Positions 1 to 5,326 are shown, numbered from the stretch's first letter. The stretch is 5,405 nt of DNA from an uncultured Bacilli bacterium (GCA_944332645.1 CALVKK010000066.1:1-5405); one strand, 5' to 3'. Translations and numbers: made by a program. Notes: a model not told the origin generated them from the letters alone.

Positions 1-989
1 CCCTCTGTGGTTATATAAAAATTCTTAGTTGTTTCTGTAAAACTTGTGGTCGGCTGACATGTTGTTCCGTTTGTTGTAGTACAGCTTTTAGCTGAACTTA
101 TTCCTTTCCCACTATTATCTGTTACTGTCGCTATTACATAAAAGTCCTCTTTCGCCCAGCCATTTTCATTTATAACACTATTATCTAATAAATTGAATGT
201 TATTGTTGGTGGATCTGATATATATATTATTGTAACATTATCATTTATGATCTCCAATGGGATATAAATATACTGTTGTTGTTCATCGAACGTATATAAA
301 TCATTATCAATTACAATATTACCGACTTTTACTTTAACGTTAGGAACACGTTCATTAAAATTTATTAACAAATCCCCACCTTTTATAACTTCCTGAGGAT
401 ATCCAGTAGTTGAAGAAAAATCTTCATACGTAATTGTTTGAAACTGTCTAAATTCTATATCTAAATTTAAAGGATAAGTGGTATTACTTGCATTATAGCC
501 ACCATCTTTATATTTAATCGTAATATAAAAATCTTTAACTATACCTAAACTGCATTGATTCTTTACACATATTTTATCATGTAAAGAATAGTCACTTAAT
601 TCAAACTCCAAATTGCTTGGCAAGTTTTTGATTGCATATATTCCCATCTCAACATTACCAAAATTGGTAACACTTACTTTATATGTAAGTGTAGAATTAC
701 TATTGGGTAATTTTGCCCCCATCGATATATTATTAACATTATAATTTTCATATAAAGATACTGCATTATTAGTATAGGAATTAACCGAAATATTGGTTAT
801 CCTTATATCTGCTTCTATTCTTACATCAGTGACAATGCCACTAATGTTTAAATTTGTTCCAAATGCAGAATAACCAATACTTAGTAATATAACTAAAAAG
901 GCTGCTATTATAGGTATTGTACGGACATTAAACAATTTTTGTTTTAATAAATGCCCCCCCCCACGTGTGATATTTGCTAATTTTATCAT
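1..989 (-). CDS. Exported surface protein with SipW-like N-terminus and Ig-like region, C-terminus outside window
   Basis: This minus-strand frame is open from the ATG at 989 to the left edge: 329 codons plus two bases, with no stop. The N-terminus is positively charged (R9, H13, K16, K18, R23), followed by a hydrophobic segment at about residues 25-42 ending in GYSAF. That is a signal peptide or anchor of the type seen in SipW-dependent and related Gram-positive surface proteins. Residues 45-150 are Asn/Thr/Ser-rich beta-type sequence containing 'YKVSVTNFGNVEMG', as in repeat domains of exported proteins, with a CxxxxC pair (C141, C146). Residues from about 258 resemble a bacterial Ig-like domain ('VIATVTDNSGKGISS'), followed by a Thr-rich stretch with C303 and C311. 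A strong promoter (1017-1045) and AGGAG at 999-1003 precede it, and the AGGAG lies 9 bases before this ATG. A G9 tract encodes residues 10-12. A second ATG at 993 lies in another frame and is discussed with the tract. Exact function is unknown; adhesin or other cell-surface protein is inference. Confidence 0.8.
   Translation of the reverse strand, partial: MIKLANITRGGGHLLKQKLFNVRTIPIIAAFLVILLSIGYSAFGTNLNISGIVTDVRIEADIRITNISVNSYTNNAVSLYENYNVNNISMGAKLPNSNSTLTYKVSVTNFGNVEMGIYAIKNLPSNLEFELSDYSLHDKICVKNQCSLGIVKDFYITIKYKDGGYNASNTTYPLNLDIEFRQFQTITYEDFSSTTGYPQEVIKGGDLLINFNERVPNVKVKVGNIVIDNDLYTFDEQQQYIYIPLEIINDNVTIIYISDPPTITFNLLDNSVINENGWAKEDFYVIATVTDNSGKGISSAKSCTTTNGTTCQPTTSFTETTKNFYITTE
954..962 (-). 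repeat. Homopolymeric G9 tract inside the start of the surface-protein gene
   Basis: Nine consecutive G on the coding (minus) strand encode Gly10-Gly12 of the surface protein. No comparable G or C run occurs elsewhere in this AT-rich window. Long G runs near the 5' end of surface genes are classic slipped-strand mispairing sites. Here nine G put the ATG at 989 in frame. Eight G (or eleven) would put the ATG at 993 in frame. Seven or ten G would leave neither in frame. Confidence 0.85.
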
Positions 990-998
990 ACATAAACA

Positions 999-1003
999 CT
1001 CCT
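999..1003 (-). promoter_or_regulatory. Ribosome binding site serving two overlapping start codons
   Basis: AGGAG on the minus strand lies 5 bases before the ATG at 993 and 9 bases before the ATG at 989. The two starts overlap as ATGTATG. Only the 989 frame continues into the long surface protein in this sequence. The 993 frame stops at 928-930 after 21 codons. Both spacings are workable, so one site could feed either frame. Confidence 0.7.
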
Positions 1004-1016
1004 ATATTCTACATAA

Positions 1017-1045
1017 ATTTTACATTATTTTTATGTTGTTGTCAA
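1017..1045 (-). promoter_or_regulatory. Sigma-A promoter of the surface-protein gene
   Basis: The minus strand shows a perfect -35 TTGACA (1040-1045), a 17-base spacer, and -10 TAAAAT (1017-1022, five of six consensus bases). Transcription should begin near 1010, giving a leader of about 17-21 bases that includes the AGGAG. It sits just downstream of the yebC terminator, so the surface gene appears to be its own transcription unit. Confidence 0.75.
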
Positions 1046-1049
1046 CAAT

Positions 1050-1077
1050 AAAAAAGATTGTATTCATTTATACAATC
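1050..1077 (-). terminator. Intrinsic terminator of the yebC-family gene
   Basis: On the minus strand GATTGTAT (1070-1077) pairs perfectly with ATACAATC (1056-1063) across a 6-base loop, followed by six T (1050-1055). The stem begins inside the TGA stop codon at 1076-1078. This is an 8-bp stem with a U-tract, a textbook Rho-independent form although low in GC. It separates the yebC unit from the surface-protein promoter. Confidence 0.85.
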
Positions 1078-1792
1078 AAACATTAGAAACATTGTGATAA
1101 ATATTGGCAACATCTTCAATCTCATCTAGCATCATCAATAATTTCTTAAATAAACTCAGATCTTCACCGTTAAGCTCAATCTTTTCCTTTGGCAACATTG
1201 TTATTTCATCCATATCAAAAATAACATTTGGCAATACCCTAGTAATAGATTCTTTAATTCTAAACAAATCTTGTGGATCACCATAGATAATAATATCTTC
1301 ATCTTCTTCAATGTCGATAACATCGATATCATCACCAATCAAAACATTTAACGTATCTTCCATGCTTAACCCTTTAAAACTAACTATACATAAATTATCA
1401 TAATTATAGGAAACACTTCCAACATTACCTAACTTAACATGACATTTATTAACAACAGCTCTTAATTCACTAACAGTTCGATTAACATTATCAGTAAAAC
1501 ATTCGATAATCAACGTAGAACCAGAAGGACCAAACATTTCATAAATATTTTTAGTATAGTTTTCGTCAATACCACTATTTACTTTGTCAATCGCTCTTTT
1601 AATAATTTCAGACGGAACTTGTTCTTTTTTTGCTCTTTCAACTAATCTTTTTAAAGCAGAATTCCCATCTAGATTAGTTCCACCATTTTTTGCAGCCTGA
1701 TATATTTCTTTAGCATACATACTATATATTTTTCCTCTAGCTGCTCCTGTTTTTTGAATACTTGCTTTTCTAACTTCATAAGCTCTTCCCAC
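1076..1792 (-). CDS. YebC/TACO1-family protein
   Basis: A 238-residue protein of the YebC/PmpR/TACO1 family, at its usual length. It has the short 'MGR' N-terminus of the YeeN/YeeI-like branch rather than the 'MAGHSKW' start of classical YebC. Family landmarks are GPSG (88-91), DNVNRT (101-106) and GSVSYNYD (125-132). The C-terminus ends in 'IYHNVSNV', close to the YHNV ending of YeeN. The acidic stretch IEEDED lies near the middle of the last domain. The family was long annotated as transcriptional regulators; mitochondrial TACO1 and more recent bacterial work point instead to a role on the ribosome during translation. The start is GTG at 1792, fixed by the conserved MGR and by GAGGTGAT six bases upstream. 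It lies downstream of rnc and ends in its own terminator. It could be a cytosolic translation factor; which branch-specific role it has cannot be read from sequence alone. Confidence 0.93.
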   Translation of the reverse strand: MGRAYEVRKASIQKTGAARGKIYSMYAKEIYQAAKNGGTNLDGNSALKRLVERAKKEQVPSEIIKRAIDKVNSGIDENYTKNIYEMFGPSGSTLIIECFTDNVNRTVSELRAVVNKCHVKLGNVGSVSYNYDNLCIVSFKGLSMEDTLNVLIGDDIDVIDIEEDEDIIIYGDPQDLFRIKESITRVLPNVIFDMDEITMLPKEKIELNGEDLSLFKKLLMMLDEIEDVANIYHNVSNV

Positions 1793-1797
1793 TTAAA

Positions 1798-1805
1798 ATC
1801 ACCTC
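1798..1805 (-). promoter_or_regulatory. Ribosome binding site supporting a GTG start
   Basis: GAGGTGAT on the minus strand matches the complement of the 16S rRNA 3' end and lies just upstream of the GTG at 1790-1792. Together with the conserved MGR N-terminus it supports the GTG start of the yebC-family gene. Confidence 0.8.
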
Positions 1806-1809
1806 ATTT

Positions 1810-1838
1810 ATTTTACTGCTATTTCAACTTATTTTCAA
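1810..1838 (-). promoter_or_regulatory. Candidate sigma-A promoter of the yebC-family gene
   Basis: The minus strand shows TTGAAA (1833-1838), a 17-base spacer, and TAAAAT (1810-1815), each five of six consensus bases. The predicted start, about 1803-1804, falls at the ribosome binding site, leaving a leader of only about 11-12 bases. That is tight but possible. Alternatively the gene is read through from rnc, since I see no clear terminator between them. Confidence 0.45.
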
Positions 1839-1905
1839 CACCTAAAACCATTTAACTCAAAATATCATCATTTTTTATAAAAATAGATAAGTTAGTATTT
1901 AAACA

Positions 1906-2010
1906 TTAATCAATATCAAAAAGTCTAGAATAAATATTATTAAAAAATTCTCCTATTTTTACTCTTCTAATCTCACGCTTTTTTAAAAACAAGTCTATTA
2001 ATTTATCCAT
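1906..2010 (-). CDS. Small hypothetical ORF (34 aa) overlapping the end of rnc
   Basis: The ATG at 2008-2010 opens a frame of 34 codons ending in TAA at 1906-1908. It overlaps the last 8 bases of rnc ('AATGGATAA'), the arrangement expected for translational coupling. AAGG lies 6 bases upstream as a weak ribosome binding site. The product is rich in Lys, Arg, Ile and Phe, beginning MDKLIDLFLKKREIRR and ending with IYSRLFDID. It could form one amphipathic helix. I recognise no family. It could be a real small protein, a decayed remnant of a longer gene, or chance; the coupled start is its main support. Confidence 0.35.
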   Translation of the reverse strand: MDKLIDLFLKKREIRRVKIGEFFNNIYSRLFDID

Positions 2011-2665
2011 TTTGAGCCTTTTTCAATGCATCACAAGCTGCATTTTGCTCAGCTTCTTTTTTACTATGAGCCGTTCCCTTACCATAGATAATATCATCAA
2101 TTTTAACAATTACATCAAAAGTTTTATTGTGTGCCGGTCCGCTTTCGTTAACAACAACATACTCTAAAGATCTCTTATCAGTTTGGACTAATTCTTGTAA
2201 AACTGATTTGTAATCTGTATCAATTTTTATTTCTTTGTTTTCGACCAAAGGAATTATATTATCATAGATAAATTTTTTAGTTATATCAAAACCTTTATCA
2301 AGATAAAGTGCCCCAACAAATGATTCAAATATATCGGCAACAATCGTTTTTCTAAAACGTCCGCCATTTTCTTCTTCGCCATGCCCTAATCTCAAATATT
2401 TATTTAACTTAAGACGAATAGAGTACTCATACAAAGCATCTTCACACACGTATTTGGCACGTAATTTAGTCATTATACCTTCTTCATTGGAAGTTGTTTT
2501 ATATAGATAATCACTTATTATAAGCTCTAAAACTGCATCTCCTAAATATTCCAAACGTTCATAACTTTCAGTGTTATTCTCGTTAGCAAATGAAGTATGT
2601 GTCAAAGCTCTAAGATACAGTTGTTCATGATTGCTAGTTATTTTTAATTGCTTTAATAATTCCAT
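2003..2665 (-). CDS. rnc: Ribonuclease III
   Basis: RNase III cuts double-stranded RNA and matures rRNA precursors. The nuclease domain (about 1-130) has the signature ERLEYLGDAVLE (36-47). The acidic residues expected at the active site are E36, E39 and D43, with D111 and E114 in 'ADIFESFVGALYLD'. A double-stranded RNA-binding domain follows (about 151-218) with YKSVLQELVQ at its start and 'KKEAEQNAACDALKKA' at its end. The length, 220 residues, is normal. I chose the ATG at 2665. A TTG at 2671 is in frame two codons upstream but overlaps GGTGAT (2671-2676), which sits 5 bases before the ATG. It is the first gene of the leftward unit, diverging from yidD, and its stop overlaps a small ORF. 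The commonly seen neighbour smc does not follow directly. Confidence 0.97.
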   Translation of the reverse strand: MELLKQLKITSNHEQLYLRALTHTSFANENNTESYERLEYLGDAVLELIISDYLYKTTSNEEGIMTKLRAKYVCEDALYEYSIRLKLNKYLRLGHGEEENGGRFRKTIVADIFESFVGALYLDKGFDITKKFIYDNIIPLVENKEIKIDTDYKSVLQELVQTDKRSLEYVVVNESGPAHNKTFDVIVKIDDIIYGKGTAHSKKEAEQNAACDALKKAQNG

Positions 2666-2670
2666 ATTCA

Positions 2671-2676
2671 ATCACC
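2671..2676 (-). promoter_or_regulatory. Ribosome binding site of rnc, deciding the ATG start
   Basis: GGTGAT on the minus strand pairs with the 16S rRNA tail region UCACC and ends 5 bases before the ATG at 2663-2665. It overlaps the alternative TTG at 2669-2671, which argues against that start. Confidence 0.7.
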
Positions 2677-2682
2677 AAAATA

Positions 2683-2711
2683 ATTATACTATAAAATTAG
2701 TAAAAAATAAA
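2683..2711 (-). promoter_or_regulatory. Candidate rnc promoter
   Basis: The minus strand carries a perfect -10 TATAAT (2683-2688) and, 17 bases upstream, a poor -35 TTTATT (2706-2711, three of six). The predicted start near 2676 leaves an 11-base leader beginning at the ribosome binding site. The surrounding A and T runs could help RNA polymerase bind. Confidence 0.55.
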
Positions 2712-2712
2712 A

Positions 2713-2741
2713 TTTACTTTTAAATATTTTTTTAGTATAAT
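2713..2741 (+). promoter_or_regulatory. Sigma-A promoter of the yidD operon
   Basis: TTTACT (2713-2718, four of six), a 17-base spacer and a perfect TATAAT (2736-2741) precede yidD. The usual start point 7-8 bases past the -10 is 2748-2749, which is the A of the yidD ATG or the base before it. No ribosome binding site lies upstream of that ATG. The operon message therefore looks leaderless. Confidence 0.65.
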
Positions 2742-2748
2742 TAAATAT

Positions 2749-2976
2749 ATGAAATATATTTTGTTAGGAATGATTAAAACTTACCAAATGATACCAGGTC
2801 CATGGCATAATATGTGTAGACATACGCCTACTTGTTCTAATTATGGTATCGAAGCGATTATCAAACACGGAAGTCTTAAAGGCAGTTTTTTGATAATCAA
2901 AAGAATTGTGAGATGCAATCCTTTTGGCAGTTATGGATATGATCCTGTTCCTGAAAAGAAAGTGGTGAATAAATGA
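2749..2976 (+). CDS. yidD: YidD, membrane protein insertion efficiency factor
   Basis: A 75-residue protein with the full YidD pattern. It has an N-terminal amphipathic stretch (MKYILLGMIKTYQ), then C23RHTPTC29SNYGIEAI, HG (40-41), the cysteine of RCNP (C56), and GYDPVP (63-68). YidD is a small cytosolic or membrane-associated helper of YidC-dependent membrane protein insertion. It commonly neighbours rnpA and yidC, neither of which is here. The start at 2749 is set by alignment to the family N-terminus, yet there is no Shine-Dalgarno sequence and the -10 box ends only 7 bases upstream. The gene ends in TGA overlapping the next start codon (ATGA, 2973-2976), so it is coupled to the lipoprotein gene. 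Confidence 0.95.
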   Translation: MKYILLGMIKTYQMIPGPWHNMCRHTPTCSNYGIEAIIKHGSLKGSFLIIKRIVRCNPFGSYGYDPVPEKKVVNK

Positions 2977-3872
2977 AAAAACTAGTTTTATTGATATTGG
3001 GTATCCTTTGCCTAACTGGTTGTTTTAAACGAGATACAATGGAAGGAATAGATATATATACGACGATTTATCCAATTCAAATGGTAACAGAAAGACTTTA
3101 TGGTGAATATTCAAATGTCGAAAGCATTTATCCGAATGGCGTTAATGTTCAATTAAAAGATTGTGAAAATTGTGACAATTTATTATATACTTTAACAGAA
3201 AAACAATTAAGCGATTATAGCCAGGCTGACTTATTTATTTTTAATTCATTATTGTATGAAGGTAATTATATTAAACCAATGTTTTCAAATAATAAAAAAT
3301 TAAAAATAATAAACGCAACTGATAATCTAAACCAAGAAGATTTTTTCGGGTTAGAAGAAATGTGGCTTGACCCATCACGATTATTAACTTTAGCTCGCAA
3401 TATTAAAAACGGGTTTAATGAATATGTAGATAATTACTATTTAAAACAGGACATCGAAAACAATTTTGAAAGATTAAAAGAAGAGTTAGATAAGCTTGGC
3501 GCTGACTTTTCTAGTATGACTAAAAATGCAAATAATAAAATTCTAGTCGTTGGTGATGATGTTTTTAAATTTTTGTCAAGAGATAAGTTTGGCCTGACTG
3601 TCTATTCTTTGGAAGAAAATGAAAATCTAAATCAAAAAACGATTAGTGATGTAAAAACATTAATAGAAAACGGAACAATAAAATATATTTATATTGGGCA
3701 ATATGATGATCCCAATGAAACAATTAATAGTTTAATTGAAAATACAGATGTTCAAATCATCAAATTGCACATGCTAACAAATTTAACAGAAAATGAAATA
3801 AGTAACAAAAAAGATTATTTTACAATAATGAATGAAAATATGGCATTATTAAGAAAAAGTTTATATAATTAA
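2973..3872 (+). CDS. ZnuA-like substrate-binding lipoprotein lacking the metal ligands
   Basis: A 299-residue lipoprotein with signal peptide MKKLVLLILGILCLTGC and lipobox LTGC, lipidated at C17. The rest follows the metal ABC transporter solute-binding fold (ZnuA/AdcA/MntA, cluster A-I): 'IYTTIYPIQMVTERLYG' (28-44), SQADLFIFNSLLYEG (83-97), a long central helix (about 150-175), and 'YFTIMNENMALLRKSL' at the C-terminus. The ligand positions do not match. The first His of the usual 'GxxPHxYEPT' is missing from GVNVQLKDCENCD (56-68). The His before WLDP (131-134) is replaced in LEEMWLDP. The His of 'HDAF' is Asp in VGDDVF (193-198). The only His in the protein, H266, lies near the usual Asp site. 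C64 and C67 form a CxxC. It may bind a different ligand or none. No permease or ATPase gene accompanies it. The start overlaps the yidD stop by four bases, with GGTGA just upstream. Confidence 0.85.
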   Translation: MKKLVLLILGILCLTGCFKRDTMEGIDIYTTIYPIQMVTERLYGEYSNVESIYPNGVNVQLKDCENCDNLLYTLTEKQLSDYSQADLFIFNSLLYEGNYIKPMFSNNKKLKIINATDNLNQEDFFGLEEMWLDPSRLLTLARNIKNGFNEYVDNYYLKQDIENNFERLKEELDKLGADFSSMTKNANNKILVVGDDVFKFLSRDKFGLTVYSLEENENLNQKTISDVKTLIENGTIKYIYIGQYDDPNETINSLIENTDVQIIKLHMLTNLTENEISNKKDYFTIMNENMALLRKSLYN

Positions 3873-3886
3873 AGGAGTGAGTATAT

Positions 3887-4642
3887 ATGTGGATTATCCC
3901 AGTTATTATTATTTTAGTATTGATTCTAACATCGATTAAACAAATTGATGAATATGAAAGAGGTGTAAAATTTACCACAGGTAAGTTTAGTAAAATGATG
4001 AACCCTGGTTGGCGTTTAGTTTTCCCTGTTTTTCAATCATATAAAAAAGTTGACATTCGAACAAAAGCCGTTGATGTACCTGAACAAGAAGCCATTACCA
4101 AAGATAATGTATCAGTCAAAATAAATGCCGTACTATATTACAAAGTATTTGATGCTTCAAAAGCGATATTAGCTGTAGAAAACTTTAGATATGCAGTTAG
4201 CCAATTAGCACAAACAACAATGCGTAATGCAGTTGGAGCAGTATCGTTAGATGAATTATTAGGTGAAAGAGAAAAAATTTCTACAGAAATATGTAAAGTT
4301 ATCGATGAAGCTACTGATCCTTGGGGAATTAAAGTTGAAAATGTCGAATTAAAAGATATTTCCCTACCAGAAGAAATGAAGCGAGTTATCGCTAAAGCGG
4401 CTGAAGCCGAAAGAGAAAAAGCTGCTGTTATTACAAAAGCACAAGGAGAAGTTGAAGCATCACAAAATTTAGCTAAAGCGGCTGAAATAATGGCTACTAC
4501 TCCAGGGGCATTACATTTAAGAACATTATCAACTTTAAATGATGTTAGTTCTGATCAATCAAATACCATTATATTTGCTGTTCCACTTGAAGTATTAAGA
4601 GCATTTGAAAATAATGATATTACTAAAATAATTAAGAAATAG
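3887..4642 (+). CDS. Slipin (stomatin-like SPFH/band 7 membrane protein)
   Basis: A 251-residue slipin. One N-terminal membrane segment (2-17, WIIPVIIILVLILTSI) leads into the SPFH domain with YERGVKFTTGKF (23-34), a shortened NPGWRLVFPVF (39-49), VDIRTKAVDVPEQEAITKDN (55-74), NFRYAVSQLAQTTMRNAVG (99-117) and WGIKVENVELKDISLPEEMK (146-165). An Ala/Glu-rich helix (169-205, AAEAEREKAAVITKAQGEVE) is typical of the oligomerising coiled coil, and 'TIIFAVPLEVLRAF' ends the family core. Slipins form membrane-bound ring- or cage-like assemblies linked to lipid domains and to membrane protein quality control. A paired NfeD-type gene is usual in prokaryotes but absent here. AAAGGAG lies 9 bases before the ATG, and the gene begins 14 bases after the lipoprotein stop, so it is the last gene of the yidD operon. 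A terminator starts at its stop codon. Confidence 0.95.
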   Translation: MWIIPVIIILVLILTSIKQIDEYERGVKFTTGKFSKMMNPGWRLVFPVFQSYKKVDIRTKAVDVPEQEAITKDNVSVKINAVLYYKVFDASKAILAVENFRYAVSQLAQTTMRNAVGAVSLDELLGEREKISTEICKVIDEATDPWGIKVENVELKDISLPEEMKRVIAKAAEAEREKAAVITKAQGEVEASQNLAKAAEIMATTPGALHLRTLSTLNDVSSDQSNTIIFAVPLEVLRAFENNDITKIIKK

Positions 4643-4668
4643 TCTAATGTCTATTTCTTTTTATTATA
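4634..4668 (+). terminator. Intrinsic terminator of the yidD operon
   Basis: AAGAAATAG (4634-4642) pairs perfectly with CTATTTCTT (4651-4659) across an 8-base loop. T residues at 4658-4662 and ATTAT follow. The left arm contains the TAG stop of the slipin gene. The stem is AT-rich, so termination may be partial and could let some transcripts enter the amidotransferase gene, for which I see no convincing promoter. Confidence 0.75.
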
Positions 4669-4681
4669 CATATCATTTATT

Positions 4682-4688
4682 AAGGTGA
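4682..4688 (+). promoter_or_regulatory. Ribosome binding site deciding the amidotransferase start
   Basis: AAGGTGA lies 5 bases before the ATG at 4694-4696. The in-frame GTG at 4685-4687 is part of this site, so starting there would leave no ribosome binding site. The ATG is therefore preferred. Confidence 0.75.
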
Positions 4689-4693
4689 ACCTT

Positions 4694-5305
4694 ATGTATA
4701 TTGGAATTATCGGTAGACAAAATGAAAATAAAATAACTTTCAATCAAGAAATTTTAAATGTTATATGCAAATATAACTTTGTTCCTATAGGTATAATAGT
4801 TGATTTTAATAATAATTCAAATGAAGAATTTAATAAAGTTAAAAAATTAATTGATTTATGTGATGGTTTTATTTTACAAGGTGGCACTCATTATTATGAT
4901 ATAGATATTTTAATAACTAAATACTTATATAATAAAAATATTCCTACTTTAGGAATTTGTTTAGGTATGCAAACTATGGCTGTCGCTATTAATGGGACAA
5001 TGATTGTCGGAAAATTATTAAATCATAATAGTACTCAAAGATATGTTCATGATATTATAATCGAAAAAGGTTCAAAATTATATGAAATTCTTAAAAAAGA
5101 ACAAATAACTGTTAACAGTAGACATAAAGATTATATAACAAATACTGATCTAAATATAAGTTCTCTTGCCAAGATGAATGAATCAGTTATCGAATCAGTT
5201 GAAGATGCATCGAAAAAATTTTTTATTGGAGTTCAATGGCATCCAGAAACTTTAATGGATGAAAATAGCGCTTTGTTATTTGATTATTTTTTTCAACTAT
5301 TTTGA
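4694..5305 (+). CDS. Class I glutamine amidotransferase-like protein, peptidase C26 family
   Basis: A 203-residue cytosolic protein of the class I glutamine amidotransferase fold, closest to the gamma-glutamyl-gamma-aminobutyrate hydrolase (PuuD-like, C26) group. The nucleophile elbow is LGICLGMQ with C89; the rest of the triad is H183 and E185 in GVQWHPE (179-185). Also visible are LQGGTHYYDID (61-71), matching the oxyanion-side glycines, and VNSRHKDYI (140-148), matching the family SxHxQ region. The family usually has about 230-250 residues, so this is a short form. It probably hydrolyses a gamma-glutamyl or glutamine amide bond, but the substrate cannot be told. No puu genes or ligase partner are present. 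The first residues, MYIGIIG, match the family first strand, supporting the ATG start. A terminator candidate overlaps the stop, and a tRNA promoter follows. Confidence 0.85.
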   Translation: MYIGIIGRQNENKITFNQEILNVICKYNFVPIGIIVDFNNNSNEEFNKVKKLIDLCDGFILQGGTHYYDIDILITKYLYNKNIPTLGICLGMQTMAVAINGTMIVGKLLNHNSTQRYVHDIIIEKGSKLYEILKKEQITVNSRHKDYITNTDLNISSLAKMNESVIESVEDASKKFFIGVQWHPETLMDENSALLFDYFFQLF

Positions 5306-5326
5306 AAAAATTAACTTTTTTCAAAA
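5300..5326 (+). terminator. Inverted repeat at the end of the amidotransferase gene, possible weak terminator
   Basis: TTTTGAAAAAA (5300-5310) pairs perfectly with TTTTTTCAAAA (5316-5326), giving an 11-bp stem and a 5-base loop. It includes the TGA stop (5303-5305). There is only one G-C pair and no separate T-tract after the stem; the T run is in the right arm. It may end transcription before the tRNA promoter, but it is not a standard terminator. Confidence 0.4.

Noticed and set aside
954..962. The G9 run as a sequencing or assembly error breaking the frame
   Set aside because: The frame is open on both sides with nine G and joins a good start to a signal segment, so no error need be assumed. 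Length miscounts remain possible in homopolymers.
1104..1286. A 60-codon plus-strand reading frame
   Set aside because: It lies entirely antisense to the well-supported yebC-family gene. It has a low-complexity Ser/Ile-rich product and no family resemblance, so it is a chance frame.
1793..1905. Terminator between rnc and the yebC-family gene
   Set aside because: Only weak AT-rich pairings are visible and none has a solid stem followed by a T run.
2666..2671. TTG start two codons upstream for RNase III
   Set aside because: It overlaps the GGTGAT ribosome binding site that is well placed for the ATG at 2665.
4643..4690. Promoter for the amidotransferase gene
   Set aside because: TATCAT-like and TATACA-like boxes occur, but no reasonable -35 lies at 16-18 bases; expression by terminator readthrough is as likely.
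4685..4693. GTG start three codons upstream for the amidotransferase-like gene
   Set aside because: The GTG is part of the AAGGTGA ribosome binding site for the ATG at 4694, and the family N-terminus begins at that ATG.
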